Positions 45,430 to 54,314 of a DNA stretch of 64,000 nucleotides are shown piece after piece. The DNA is from Albidovulum sediminis (GTDB taxonomy: Bacteria > Pseudomonadota > Alphaproteobacteria > Rhodobacterales > Rhodobacteraceae). The first letter of the stretch is position 1, and each line of letters opens with the position of its first letter. The stretch spans positions 868,001 through 932,000 of the forward strand of contig NZ_JAOCQF010000001.1 of NCBI RefSeq assembly GCF_025380365.1, in the 5' to 3' direction. Under the pieces are notes generated by a model, which was given only the letters and a program-made list of their open reading frames with translations, was not told the DNA's origin and did no database searches. Made by a program: the position numbers and the translations under genes.

Positions 45430-46614
45430 TTAGCGGTAGTTCACCGTCGAATAGACGCCATCGGCGAAGAGGATTTCCTGGTAGTTGCCCTTGCTTTCGC
45501 CCGGGCCCACCAGTTCCACCGCGCTGGCACCTTCATAATCGATCTCGGTGCCGGCCGCGATCAGGTCGAGCGCCTTGGCGAGTTCGCCCGGGTAGATCTT
45601 TTCGCCCGGCGCGTTGGCCAGGTCCATGATCTTGCCGGAGAAATCGGCCGAGTTCGACGAACCCGCCGCCGCCATCGCCAGCATGATCAGTGCCGCCGCG
45701 TCATAGCTTTCGGGCGCGAAGGCCGAGGTCCCGTCGATGCCCGCGGCACCGGCGAGGTCCTTGAACATCGCCGCGCCCTGGCTGTCGGTGCCCGGATAGG
45801 CGCCGTAGGAGCCGTTCAGTTCGGCGCCGAAGTTCTCGTTCAGCTTCTGGCCCACCATCCCGTCGGGGAAGTAGAAGGTCGAGAAGGCGCCGGTGTCGAT
45901 CGCCGCGCGCACCACGCCCGAGCCGCCCTGGTCGACGTAGCCCGCGACCACGAGCACGTCGCCGCCGGCCGAGGCCAGCGCGCCCACTTCGGCCGAGTAG
46001 TCGGCCTTGCCGTCCTCATGCGCGGCCGAGATGGTGACGGTGCCGCCTGCCGCCTCGAAGTTGCGCTGGATCGATTCCGCCAGACCCTTGCCGTAGTCGT
46101 TGTTGGTGTAGGAAATGGCGATGGAGCCGATGCCCTTTTCCTTCAGGATGTCGGTCACGACCTCACCCTGGCGCGCGTCCGAGGGCGCGGTGCGGAAGAA
46201 CAGACCGTTGTCCTCGGCCGTCGAGAGCGCCGGCGAGGTCGCCGAGGGCGAGACCATCACGATGCCGTTCGGCACCGCGACGTTCGACAGGATCGCGCCG
46301 GTCACGCCGGAGCAGTCCGCACCCATGATCGCGGAGACCTTGTCGGTGGTCACCACACGCTCGGCGGCGGCGGTCGCGGCGGCGGCATCGACGCAGGTCG
46401 AATCGCCGCGGACCGAGGTCACGGTGGACCCGCCCAGCAGCTTGCCGCTGTCGGTGACTTCCTTCATCGCGAGTTCGGCCGCCGCACCCATCGCCGGAGT
46501 GATCGATTCCAGCGGGCCGGTGAAGCCCAGGACGACACCGATCTTGATGTCCTCGGCGCTGGCCGCACCGGCAATGAGCGCGACCGAAGCGGTCGCGGCG
46601 AGAAGTTTCTTCAT
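45430..46614 (-). CDS. livJ: ABC transporter substrate-binding protein (LivJ-type)
   Basis: 394 aa with a signal peptide (MKKLLAATASVALIAGAASA). The mature start EDIKIGVVLGFTGPLESITP and the segments RGDSTCVDAAAATAAAERVV, AIMGADCSGVTGAIL and VSPSATSPALSTAEDNG are those of the type I periplasmic binding proteins for branched-chain amino acids and related ligands. The exact ligand cannot be read from sequence. The ATG at 46614 has GGGAGC upstream. First gene of the transporter operon. Confidence 0.93.
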   Translation of the reverse strand: MKKLLAATASVALIAGAASAEDIKIGVVLGFTGPLESITPAMGAAAELAMKEVTDSGKLLGGSTVTSVRGDSTCVDAAAATAAAERVVTTDKVSAIMGADCSGVTGAILSNVAVPNGIVMVSPSATSPALSTAEDNGLFFRTAPSDARQGEVVTDILKEKGIGSIAISYTNNDYGKGLAESIQRNFEAAGGTVTISAAHEDGKADYSAEVGALASAGGDVLVVAGYVDQGGSGVVRAAIDTGAFSTFYFPDGMVGQKLNENFGAELNGSYGAYPGTDSQGAAMFKDLAGAAGIDGTSAFAPESYDAAALIMLAMAAAGSSNSADFSGKIMDLANAPGEKIYPGELAKALDLIAAGTEIDYEGASAVELVGPGESKGNYQEILFADGVYSTVNYR

Positions 46615-46743
46615 CAGATTGCTCCCATGTTGGATAAATATCCTGGCAGCGAAACTAGTGCGGCTTTCGGCAAAAGGAAAGCCGTTCGCGCAGGGGAACA
46701 AGGGCCGGGTCGCGGACGGCCCTGCCGGGAAGGGGAGTGCGGG

Positions 46744-47874
46744 ATGCGGTGGCGTGCGAACGGGTCCGGTTTCTGGCGGCGCGTTCTTCTGATGCTGGTG
46801 GCCCTTGTCCTTTGCCGGCCCGCGGCCTGGGCGATGGAGACGAGCCAGGGCCGGCTGTCCGTCGTGGCCGTCGCGACCGGGCTCAAGGAGCCGTGGTCGC
46901 TCGCGTTCCTGCCGGACGGCGGGTTCCTGGTCACCGAACGCGGCGGCCGGCTCTGGCGGCAGGACGCAGGCGGCGCGCGGGTCGCGGTCGCGGGCGTCCC
47001 GGCCGTCTTCGCGCGCGGGCAGGGCGGGCTTCTCGACATCCTCGTGCCGCGGGACTTCGCGGCGCGGGGCGAGGTCTTCTTCAGCTTCGCGCGGCCGCAG
47101 GGGGCAGGGGCGGGCACGGGGGCGGGCGCAGGCACGGCGGTGGCGCGCGCGCGGCTTGTCGAGGCGCGGCTCGAAGAGGTGGAGCTGATCTGGGAAATGC
47201 CGCCTGGAACCTCCGGCGGGATCCATTTCGGCGGTCGTCTGGCCGAGGCGCCGGACGGCACGCTCTTCCTGACGCTGGGCGAACGCGGCGCCTTCGATCC
47301 GGCGCAGCGGCTGGACCGGCTGCAGGGCAAGATCGTCCATCTCACCCGCGATGGCCGCGCGGCACCGGGCGGCCCCTTTCCCGACGCGCCTTTCCCCGAG
47401 ATCCACACGCTCGGCCATCGCAACCCGCAGGGGCTGGCCTTCGATGCCGAGGGACGGCTCTGGGCCAGTGAGCACGGCGCGATGGGCGGGGACGAGATCA
47501 ACCTGATCGAAGCGGGGCGCAACTACGGCTGGCCGGTGATCGCCTACGGGCGGAACTACGATGGCAGCGCCATCGGCACCGGGCCGGCGCGGGCGGGGAT
47601 GGAACAGCCGGTCCATTACTGGGACCCCTCGATCGCGCCCTCGGGCCACATGGTCTATTCCGGCCGGCTCTGGCCCGCGTGGGCGGGCAGCCATTTCGTC
47701 GGCAGCCTGAAGTTCGACTATATCGCCCGGCTCGACCCCGCCGCGGGCTGGGCGGAGGAGGCGCTGCGCTCGGGCGAGACGGGCCGTGTCCGCGACATCC
47801 GCGAGGCGCCGGACGGCTCGATCTGGTTCCTGTCGGTGGACCGCGGCGCGGTCTACCGGATCGCGCCGGAATAG
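46744..47874 (+). CDS. PQQ-type soluble aldose sugar dehydrogenase (GSDH family)
   Basis: 376 aa with an N-terminal signal (RRVLLMLVALVLCRPAAWA), so periplasmic. The six-bladed propeller family motifs are present: GLKEPWSLAFLPDGGFLVTE, GGLLDILVPRDFAARGEVFF, HFGGRLAEAPDGTLFLTLGE, HTLGHRNPQGLAFDAEGRLW and ASEHGAMGGDEINLIEAGRN. Such proteins oxidise aldose sugars with PQQ and Ca. No PQQ synthesis genes are in the window. It is divergent from livJ and converges on the AraC-type gene with only three bases between stops. Confidence 0.9.
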   Translation: MRWRANGSGFWRRVLLMLVALVLCRPAAWAMETSQGRLSVVAVATGLKEPWSLAFLPDGGFLVTERGGRLWRQDAGGARVAVAGVPAVFARGQGGLLDILVPRDFAARGEVFFSFARPQGAGAGTGAGAGTAVARARLVEARLEEVELIWEMPPGTSGGIHFGGRLAEAPDGTLFLTLGERGAFDPAQRLDRLQGKIVHLTRDGRAAPGGPFPDAPFPEIHTLGHRNPQGLAFDAEGRLWASEHGAMGGDEINLIEAGRNYGWPVIAYGRNYDGSAIGTGPARAGMEQPVHYWDPSIAPSGHMVYSGRLWPAWAGSHFVGSLKFDYIARLDPAAGWAEEALRSGETGRVRDIREAPDGSIWFLSVDRGAVYRIAPE

Positions 47875-47877
47875 CCC

Positions 47878-48897
47878 TCAGATCGACAGCCGCGCCAGGC
47901 CCGGCACGCCGTGGGTGCCGCGTTCGCGGTAGGGCGTCGTCTTGTAGTGCGCGCGGTAGCACTTGGAGAAATGCGACGGGCTGGCGAAGCCGCAGGCCAG
48001 CGCCACGTTGATGACGCTCATGTCGGTCTGCATCAGCAGGTTGCGCGCTTTCTGGAGCCTCAGTTCCATGTAGTACCGCTTCGGGCTGCGGTTCAGGTAG
48101 CGGCGGAACAGCCGTTCCAGCTGGCGGGTCGACATGCCCACCCGCTCGGCCAGGTCGGCCGGGCTGATCGGGTCCTCGATGTTGCTCTCCATCATCTGGA
48201 TGACCTGCGAGAGCTTCGGGTGGCGCACGCCGATCCGGGTCGGGATCGACAGGCGCTGCGTGTCCTGGTCGGTGCGGATCGAGGAATAGATGAGCTGGTC
48301 GGCCACCGTGTTGGCCACCTCCTCGCCGTGGTCGGAGGCGATGATCTTCAGCATCAGGTCGATCGAGGCGGTGCCGCCCGCGGTCGACATGCGGTTGCCG
48401 TCCAGAACGAAGACCGACTTGGTCAGCTTCACATCCTCGAACTCCTCAAGGAAGCTGTCCTGGTTTTCCCAGTGGATGGTCGCCCGCTTGCCGTCCAGAA
48501 GCCCGGCCTTGGCCACGGTATAGGCGCCGGTGCAAAGCCCGCCGATCGCCGCCCCGCGGCGCGCCTCGCGGCGGAGCCAGTTGAGAATCGGCTTGCTGGT
48601 CGCGTCCTGCACGTCGATGCCGCCGCAGACGAGCACCGTATCCTCGCGCGTGATCTCCTCGAGCCCCATGTCGAGCCGGAAGGAGGCGCCGTTGGAACAG
48701 GTCGCCTCGGTCCCGTTCTCGCCGGCGAGCACCCAGGTATAGGCCTGGAAGCCGAGCACGCGGTTGGCGATGCGCAGCGGCTCGATCGCGCCGGCAAACG
48801 AGAGCATCGTGAACCGGTCCAGCAGGAGGAACACGAAGCGTTTTCGGCGTGGCGCCGCGGCGGGCGCGGACTTGCTGACGGCGGGAGCGGGGGGCAT
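47878..48897 (-). CDS. GlxA-family transcriptional regulator (DJ-1/PfpI domain plus AraC HTH)
   Basis: 339 aa. Residues ~20-190 form a DJ-1/PfpI-like domain (RFVFLLLDRFTMLSFAGAIE, VLVCGGIDVQDATSKPIL, GGLCTGAYTVAKAGLLDGKR). Residues ~225-325 are an AraC double helix-turn-helix (ISPADLAERVGMSTRQLERL, NVALACGFASPSHFSKCYRA). The architecture matches GbdR/ArgR/CdhR-type regulators of betaine, arginine or carnitine catabolism. With a DMGDH-like gene 7 kb away a GbdR-like role is attractive but unproven. The start at 48897 has a weak ribosome-binding site. Confidence 0.87.
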   Translation of the reverse strand: MPPAPAVSKSAPAAAPRRKRFVFLLLDRFTMLSFAGAIEPLRIANRVLGFQAYTWVLAGENGTEATCSNGASFRLDMGLEEITREDTVLVCGGIDVQDATSKPILNWLRREARRGAAIGGLCTGAYTVAKAGLLDGKRATIHWENQDSFLEEFEDVKLTKSVFVLDGNRMSTAGGTASIDLMLKIIASDHGEEVANTVADQLIYSSIRTDQDTQRLSIPTRIGVRHPKLSQVIQMMESNIEDPISPADLAERVGMSTRQLERLFRRYLNRSPKRYYMELRLQKARNLLMQTDMSVINVALACGFASPSHFSKCYRAHYKTTPYRERGTHGVPGLARLSI

Positions 48898-49041
48898 AAT
48901 GCGACTCTGATCTGTCGTTTTGAGCACAGAACCATCAAATCGGGTGCCCCGCAAGGGGCAGTCGCCGCCGCAATCGGTTTGCATGGCGCCGGGGGGGGCA
49001 GTATAAGCCGCCCGGTTAACGCTAAACGCTTGGAGTGACCC

Positions 49042-50412
49042 ATGACCAAGGGCTGGAACAAATCCGACTGGCGCAGCCGTCCGCGGGTGCAGATGCCGGA
49101 TTATCCGGATCAGGCCGCGCTGGCGGCGGTCGAGGCGCAGATCGCGCGGATGCCCCCGCTTGTCTTCGCGGGCGAGACGCGCAAGCTCAAGCGCGCGCTT
49201 GGCGATGTGGCGGCGGGGCGCGCGTTCCTGCTCCAGGGCGGGGACTGCGCCGAAAGCTTCGCTGAGTTTTCCGCCGACAACATCCGCGACACCTTCAAGG
49301 TGATCCTGCAGATGGCCATCGTCCTGACCTGGGGCGCGAAGGTGCCGGTGGTCAAGATCGGCCGTGTCGCCGGGCAGTTCGCCAAGCCGCGCTCCGCGCC
49401 GACCGAGGTCGTGGGGGGGGTCGAGCTGCCGTCCTACCGGGGCGACATCATCAACGGCTTCGACTTCACCGAAGGTGCGCGGGTGCCGGACCCGGCGCGG
49501 ATGCTGCAGGCCTACACCCAGGCGGCGGCGTCGCTGAACCTTCTGCGCGCCTTCTCGACCGGCGGTTTCGCCGACATGCACCGCGTCCAGAGCTGGATTT
49601 CCGGCTTCACCGACGAGGACGAGGCCACGCGCTATCGCGAGGTCGCGACCCGCATCCAGGACGCGATGGAGTTCATGGCGGCGGCGGGCGTCACCTCCGA
49701 CACGGTGCACGCGATGCAGACGGTGGACTTCTACACCAGCCACGAGGCGCTGCTGCTGGAGTATGAAGAGGCGCTCTGCCGGATCGATTCGACCTCCGGT
49801 CTGCCGGTCGCGGGCTCGGGCCACATGATCTGGATCGGCGACCGCACGCGCCAACCCGACGGCGCGCATGTGGAATTCTGCCGCGGCGTGCAGAACCCGA
49901 TCGGGCTGAAATGCGGCCCGTCGCTGTCGACCGACGACCTGAAGGTGCTGATGCGCAAGCTCAACCCCGAGAACGAGGCGGGGCGGCTGACGCTGATCGC
50001 GCGCTTCGGCGCGGGCAAGGTGGGCGACCACCTGCCAAGGCTTGTGCGCGCGGTCGAAGAGGAAGGCGCGAACGTCGTCTGGACCTGCGACCCGATGCAC
50101 GGCAACACCATCAAGTCGGCCTCGGGCTACAAGACCCGGCCCTTCGATTCTGTGCTGCGCGAGGTGCGGGAGTTCTTTGCCGTCCACAAGGCGGAAGGCA
50201 CCATCCCCGGCGGCGTGCACTTCGAGATGACCGGCAAGGACGTGACCGAATGCACCGGCGGCGTGCGCGCGGTGACGGACGAGGACCTGAGCGACCGCTA
50301 CCACACCGCCTGCGACCCGCGCCTGAACGCCAGTCAGTCGCTGGAGCTTGCCTTTCTCGTCGCCGAGGAATTGCAGGACCGCCGCGCGATGCAGAAGGCC
50401 GCGGGGATGTAG
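49042..50412 (+). CDS. Class II 3-deoxy-7-phosphoheptulonate synthase (DAHP synthase)
   Basis: First enzyme of the shikimate pathway: PEP plus erythrose 4-phosphate to DAHP. Type II (plant/Mycobacterium-like) features are clear: [20 protein letters not shown] with the metal Cys, [53 protein letters not shown]-type region and [13 protein letters not shown] with metal His. Length of 456 aa is typical. It is divergent from the GlxA-type gene and ends at a UUCG-loop terminator. Confidence 0.95.
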   Translation: MTKGWNKSDWRSRPRVQMPDYPDQAALAAVEAQIARMPPLVFAGETRKLKRALGDVAAGRAFLLQGGDCAESFAEFSADNIRDTFKVILQMAIVLTWGAKVPVVKIGRVAGQFAKPRSAPTEVVGGVELPSYRGDIINGFDFTEGARVPDPARMLQAYTQAAASLNLLRAFSTGGFADMHRVQSWISGFTDEDEATRYREVATRIQDAMEFMAAAGVTSDTVHAMQTVDFYTSHEALLLEYEEALCRIDSTSGLPVAGSGHMIWIGDRTRQPDGAHVEFCRGVQNPIGLKCGPSLSTDDLKVLMRKLNPENEAGRLTLIARFGAGKVGDHLPRLVRAVEEEGANVVWTCDPMHGNTIKSASGYKTRPFDSVLREVREFFAVHKAEGTIPGGVHFEMTGKDVTECTGGVRAVTDEDLSDRYHTACDPRLNASQSLELAFLVAEELQDRRAMQKAAGM

Positions 50413-50440
50413 GCGACGGCCGCGTTCCCGGAACGGAAAG

Positions 50441-50462
50441 CGGGCCCTTCGGGGCCTGTTTG
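50441..50462 (+). terminator. Terminator after DAHP synthase
   Basis: CGGGCCC (50441-50447), TTCG tetraloop, GGGCCTG (50452-50458, one G-T pair), then TTT. It lies between convergent DAHP synthase and PAS genes. Confidence 0.6.
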
Positions 50463-50466
50463 CGTA

Positions 50467-51129
50467 TCAGTCGTCCGACTTCACCAGCCGCAGATGCGCC
50501 CGCCCGCGTTCGGGCCTGAGAAAGCCCGCCATCGGCTCGGCAAAGCCCGGCGTCGCCAGGGAGAGCGGCGGGGTGGGCTGGCCTGCGACGATGTCGGTCC
50601 GGCGCACGTCGACCAGGGTGAAGCGGCGCGGCGCCAGCCCGATCGGGCCGGTCGTGGGCATGCAGCCAAGCGCGCGGTCGATCCCGCCGCGGTCGCTGCG
50701 CATCGGCAGGATCAGGAGGCGCGCGCCAAGCGCCGGGCGGCCGGGCCCGGTTTCGGCCATCAGCGAGACCTCGGCCACGGCGGGGCCGTCGAAGACCGCG
50801 GCGATCACCGCCCCCATTTCCGCCCGCGAGGCCGGGGACAGCATCGCGGTCAGCGGCATGCCCCGCACCTCCATCCCCATCAGGTCGTTGAGATGCCCGC
50901 CGGCGACGCGGAATCGCACCACCTGCGGGGCCACGCGTTCAAGGATGAAGGAACAGTCGAGCGCGCCCTCGATTCCGCGGGGGTCGACCTCGGAGCGCAG
51001 CGGCACCGGCCGGCCGGCGCGCAACGCCTCCCAATAGGCGCGGACCTCCTCCACGATCGTTTTCGTCATGTCCTTTCGCATCCCGGCGAAGGGGACGACC
51101 ACGCCCCCCGGAAAACCATCCACACTCAT
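50467..51129 (-). CDS. PAS-domain protein (PAS_5 family)
   Basis: 220-aa soluble protein from the ATG at 51129 (GGAG seven bases upstream). The PAS_5 pattern is visible at residues ~28-160: IVEEVRAYWEALRAGRPVPL, then RSEVDPRGIEGALDCSFILE, RVAPQVVRFRVAGGHLNDLM and GMEVRGMPLTAMLSPASRAE. No output domain is attached. Single PAS_5 proteins include Caulobacter MopJ, a cell-cycle and stress factor, but the link here is only by family. Possible CtrA motifs lie in the 150-bp divergent region shared with yicC. Confidence 0.8.
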   Translation of the reverse strand: MSVDGFPGGVVVPFAGMRKDMTKTIVEEVRAYWEALRAGRPVPLRSEVDPRGIEGALDCSFILERVAPQVVRFRVAGGHLNDLMGMEVRGMPLTAMLSPASRAEMGAVIAAVFDGPAVAEVSLMAETGPGRPALGARLLILPMRSDRGGIDRALGCMPTTGPIGLAPRRFTLVDVRRTDIVAGQPTPPLSLATPGFAEPMAGFLRPERGRAHLRLVKSDD

Positions 51130-51220
51130 CACACTCTCCCGGCCCTTCCCGTCCTTTCGCATTTCACAGACCGTCCGTTGTGGTCGGGTTCAGGCTTTGT
51201 TAACCCTAAGTCCGAAATGC

Positions 51221-51235
51221 TTACCCAAACGTTAA
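51221..51235. promoter_or_regulatory. CtrA-box-like motif between the PAS gene and yicC
   Basis: TTACCCAAACGTTAA is TTAC-N7-TTAA, one mismatch from TTAA-N7-TTAA. A further TTAA is at 51200-51203. It lies 92 bp from the PAS start and 42 bp from the yicC start, so either could be the target. Confidence 0.35.
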
Positions 51236-51276
51236 CATAGCCGATCGCCGCCGCGATGGGCGGAAAAAGGACCCGG

Positions 51277-52179
51277 ATGGTAAATCACGCGCTCATGTCG
51301 ATGACGGGCTTCGCCGAGCGCCGGGGCGCCGGGGCGGGGGCCGACTGGGTCTGGGAGATTCGCGCCGTCAACGGCAAGGGTCTGGACCTTCGCCTGCGCC
51401 TGCCCGAGGGGATCGAGGGGCTGGAACAGGCCGCACGGGCGGCGGTGACCGCGCAGGTGGCGCGCGGCAACGTCACGCTCACGCTGAAACTCGCGCGCGG
51501 GGCCGAGGCCGGCGCGCCGCGCGTCAATGCCGCGGGCCTTGCGGCGGCGCTGGATGCGCTGGCCACGGTGTCGCAGGTCGCCGCGCAACGGGGGATCGAG
51601 CTTCGCCAGACCGCGGCCAGCGACATCCTGATCCTGCGCGGCGTTCTGGAAACCGGCGCGGCGGAGGAGGATACCGGCCCGCTTCTGGCGGCCCTTCTGG
51701 CCGACCTTGACGCGGCGCTCACGGCCTTCAACGCCATGCGCGCGGCCGAGGGGCAGGCGCTGGCCGGCGTCATCGCGGGCCAGATCGCGCGGGTTGCCGA
51801 GCTTGCCTCGGCGGCCCGCGCGGCCGCCGAGGCGCGCCGGCCGCTGATGGAACAGGCGCTGCGCGACAACCTGGCCCGCGTCCTTGCCGGCGCGGCCGAG
51901 GCCGACCCCGCGCGCGTCGCGCAGGAACTGGCGCTGCTGGTGGTGAAGGCCGACGTGACCGAGGAACTGGACCGGCTGGCCGCCCATGTCGCGGCGGCCG
52001 GACGGCTTCTGGCCGAAAAGGGCGCGGTCGGGCGCAAGTTCGACTTCCTGATGCAGGAATTCATGCGCGAGGCGAACACGCTCTGCTCCAAGTCCGGCAA
52101 CGCCGATCTGACGCGCATCGGGCTTGACCTCAAGACCGTCATCGACCAGATGCGCGAACAGGTTCAGAACGTGGAATGA
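51277..52179 (+). CDS. yicC: YicC family protein (probable endoribonuclease)
   Basis: 300 aa with the YicC N-terminal block [13 protein letters not shown] and [20 protein letters not shown]. The conserved C-terminal block [33 protein letters not shown], corresponding to DUF1732, closes the protein. E. coli YicC has been described as an endoribonuclease. AAGGA six bases upstream fixes the ATG at 51277. It overlaps gmk by four bases, the usual yicC-gmk pairing in alphaproteobacteria. Confidence 0.93.
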   Translation: MVNHALMSMTGFAERRGAGAGADWVWEIRAVNGKGLDLRLRLPEGIEGLEQAARAAVTAQVARGNVTLTLKLARGAEAGAPRVNAAGLAAALDALATVSQVAAQRGIELRQTAASDILILRGVLETGAAEEDTGPLLAALLADLDAALTAFNAMRAAEGQALAGVIAGQIARVAELASAARAAAEARRPLMEQALRDNLARVLAGAAEADPARVAQELALLVVKADVTEELDRLAAHVAAAGRLLAEKGAVGRKFDFLMQEFMREANTLCSKSGNADLTRIGLDLKTVIDQMREQVQNVE

Positions 52180-52817
52180 CGATGCAGCGCCGGGGTCTCC
52201 TCATCATCCTGTCCTCGCCCTCGGGCGCGGGGAAATCGACGCTGGCGAAACGGCTGATGGCCTGGGACCCGACGCTGCGCTTTTCCGTGTCGGCCACCAC
52301 GCGCGCGCCGCGGCCGGGCGAGGTGGACGGGCGCGACTACTATTTCCGCAGCCGGGCCGAGTTCGAGGCGATGGTCGCCGCGGGCGAGATGCTGGAACAT
52401 GCCGAGGTCTTCGGCAACTTCTACGGCTCCCCCAAGGCGCCGGTCGAGGCGGCGATGGCCGAGGGGCGCGACACGCTCTTCGACATCGACTGGCAGGGCG
52501 GGCAACAGATCCGCAACTCGGTCCTCGGCAAGGATGTGGTCTCGATCTTCGTCCTGCCGCCATCGATCGCGGAACTGGAGCGCCGCCTGCGCACGCGCGC
52601 GCAGGACAGCGATGCGGTGATCGCGGGCCGGATGGCGAAATCCGAGGCCGAGATCAGCCACTGGGCCGAATACGACTATGTCCTGATCAACGACGATCTC
52701 GACCGCGCCGAGGCGGACCTGCGCACCATCCTTGCCGCCGAACGCATGCGCCGCGACCGTCAGCCGGGTCTGTCCGACTTCGTGCGCGGCCTCAACAGGG
52801 AGTTCGAGAACCGATGA
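52176..52817 (+). CDS. gmk: Guanylate kinase
   Basis: Phosphorylates GMP to GDP. The P-loop [17 protein letters not shown], the GMP-binding [40 protein letters not shown] and the lid region are present in 213 aa. It overlaps yicC upstream (ATGA) and the hexapeptide-repeat gene downstream (ATGA). Confidence 0.96.
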   Translation: MTMQRRGLLIILSSPSGAGKSTLAKRLMAWDPTLRFSVSATTRAPRPGEVDGRDYYFRSRAEFEAMVAAGEMLEHAEVFGNFYGSPKAPVEAAMAEGRDTLFDIDWQGGQQIRNSVLGKDVVSIFVLPPSIAELERRLRTRAQDSDAVIAGRMAKSEAEISHWAEYDYVLINDDLDRAEADLRTILAAERMRRDRQPGLSDFVRGLNREFENR

Positions 52818-53332
52818 TCTACACGCTCGACGGGATCGGCCCCGAGATCGGCCGCGGTGTCTGGATCGCGCCGGACGCCAACATCATCGGCAAGGTGGTG
52901 CTGGAGGACGAGGCGGGCATCTGGTTCGGCGCGACGCTTCGGGGCGACAACGAGGTGATCCACGTCGGCCGCGGCACCAACCTGCAGGAAAACGTCGTCT
53001 GCCACACCGACATGGGCTATCCGCTGGTGATCGGGCCGGATTGCACCATCGGCCACAAGGCGATGCTGCACGGCTGCACCATCGGCGCGGGCACGCTGAT
53101 CGGGATGGGCGCCACCATCCTGAACGGCGCGCGGATCGGCGCGGGTTGCCTGATCGGCGCCGGCGCGCTGGTGACCGAGGGCAAGGATATCCCCGACGGG
53201 TCGCTTGTCATGGGCGCGCCGGGCAAGGTGGTACGGGTGCTGGACGCGGCGGCGCGGGCGCGGCTTCTGGCCTCGGCCGAGGGCTACCGGGAAAATGCGC
53301 GGCGCTTCATCGCGGGGCTGAAGGCCGTCTGA
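52814..53332 (+). CDS. Gamma-class carbonic anhydrase-like protein (hexapeptide repeat)
   Basis: 172-aa left-handed beta-helix protein. The metal-site residues of the gamma-carbonic-anhydrase/YrdA family are visible: [40 protein letters not shown] with the Arg and Asp, [13 protein letters not shown] and [13 protein letters not shown] with metal His residues. Many members of this family have no detectable carbonic anhydrase activity, so the activity is uncertain. It starts in the gmk stop codon. Confidence 0.88.
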   Translation: MIYTLDGIGPEIGRGVWIAPDANIIGKVVLEDEAGIWFGATLRGDNEVIHVGRGTNLQENVVCHTDMGYPLVIGPDCTIGHKAMLHGCTIGAGTLIGMGATILNGARIGAGCLIGAGALVTEGKDIPDGSLVMGAPGKVVRVLDAAARARLLASAEGYRENARRFIAGLKAV

Positions 53333-53340
53333 ATTCAACG

Positions 53341-53358
53341 GTGGAATGAAAATTCCAC
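53341..53358 (+). promoter_or_regulatory. IolR-type operator upstream of the rpiR gene
   Basis: GTGGAATGAAAATTCCAC, perfect 7-bp arms around GAAA. It contains GGAA-N6-TTCC, the motif described for rhizobial IolR. The right arm runs into a second palindrome, CCACATGTGG (53355-53364). It sits about 30-45 bp before the regulator's start and fits autoregulation. Confidence 0.65.
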
Positions 53359-53386
53359 ATGTGGTATTTTGGGCGAAACCGTCAGG

Positions 53387-54229
53387 ATGGCAGACCCGAT
53401 GACCTTGCAGGACCGCCCGGCGGATGCGCCCGCCTCTCTCGACGCCTTTGCCCGGCGACTTCAGGACATGGCGCCGGGCCTGCCCAAGCGGCTGCGCCAA
53501 TGCGCCGACCATGTGGGGCGGAACCTTGACCGGGTTGCGGTCTCCACCGTGGCGGACCTGGCCGAAGGGGCAGGGGTGCCGCCCTCGGCGGTGATGCGGT
53601 TCTGCCAGATCATGGGGTTTTCCGGCTTTTCCGAGATGCAGCGCCTGTTTCGCGAGGATTACGGCGGCGCGCGGCCCGACTACGCCACCCGCCTGCGCGC
53701 CCTGCGCGAAGGGGCGGGGTCGTCGCCCGGCGCGCTGCTGGCGGAGTTCATCGATGCGGGGCGCGCTTCGCTGGAGCGTCTGGCCACACAAGCCAATGAA
53801 ACGGCAATGGAAACCGCGACGCACCGGCTGGCGGCCGGGCGGATGATTCATCTCGCGGGCTTTCGTCGGGCCTATCCGGTGGCAAGCTACATGGCCTACG
53901 CGCTGGAGCGCATGGGGGTGGCAGCGATGCTCCACTCGGGTGCCGGGCATCTGGACCAGAGCCAAGCCATCTCCGCCGATGACGCCGTCCTGGCGATCAC
54001 CTTCGCGCCCTACAGCGCCGAGACCGTGGACCTGGTGGCCCTGGCGCAGAAGCGGGGGGCGCGGATCGTCGCGCTGACCGACGGCGTGGCCAGCCCGGTC
54101 GCGCTTGCGGGCGTCACCGTCCTGACGGTCGAGGAGGTGGACTTCGGCGCCTTCCGCTCGCTCTCGGCGACGCTGGCGGTGGCCATGGCCCTTGCGGTCG
54201 CGATCGGAACGCGGCGCGGCACGGTGTGA
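53387..54229 (+). CDS. iolR: RpiR/MurR-family regulator, probable IolR repressor
   Basis: 280 aa from the ATG at 53387; the ATG at 53399 is also possible. The HTH_6 domain (residues ~20-95) reads RLRQCADHVGRNLDRVAVST then VADLAEGAGVPPSAVMRFCQ. The SIS sugar-phosphate domain (residues ~125-270) includes MIHLAGFRRAYPVASYMAYA and AVLAITFAPYSAETVDLVAL. IolR of alphaproteobacteria belongs to this family and senses an inositol-derived phosphosugar. Two matching palindromes flank the gene, one before it and one before iolC, so it should repress itself and the operon. Confidence 0.88.
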   Translation: MADPMTLQDRPADAPASLDAFARRLQDMAPGLPKRLRQCADHVGRNLDRVAVSTVADLAEGAGVPPSAVMRFCQIMGFSGFSEMQRLFREDYGGARPDYATRLRALREGAGSSPGALLAEFIDAGRASLERLATQANETAMETATHRLAAGRMIHLAGFRRAYPVASYMAYALERMGVAAMLHSGAGHLDQSQAISADDAVLAITFAPYSAETVDLVALAQKRGARIVALTDGVASPVALAGVTVLTVEEVDFGAFRSLSATLAVAMALAVAIGTRRGTV

Positions 54230-54255
54230 AGAACGGGGTTTCGCCCGTCGCCAAA

Positions 54256-54273
54256 ATGGAATAAATATTCCAT
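54256..54273 (+). promoter_or_regulatory. IolR-type operator upstream of iolC
   Basis: ATGGAATAAATATTCCAT, perfect 7-bp arms around AAAT. It shares TGGAAT-N4-ATTCCA with the palindrome at 53341-53358 and ends 42 bp before the iolC start. Confidence 0.68.
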
Positions 54274-54314
54274 GAGCGGGGCGGGTGAGTCGCCGCCGAC
54301 CTTGGGGGGAAGCC

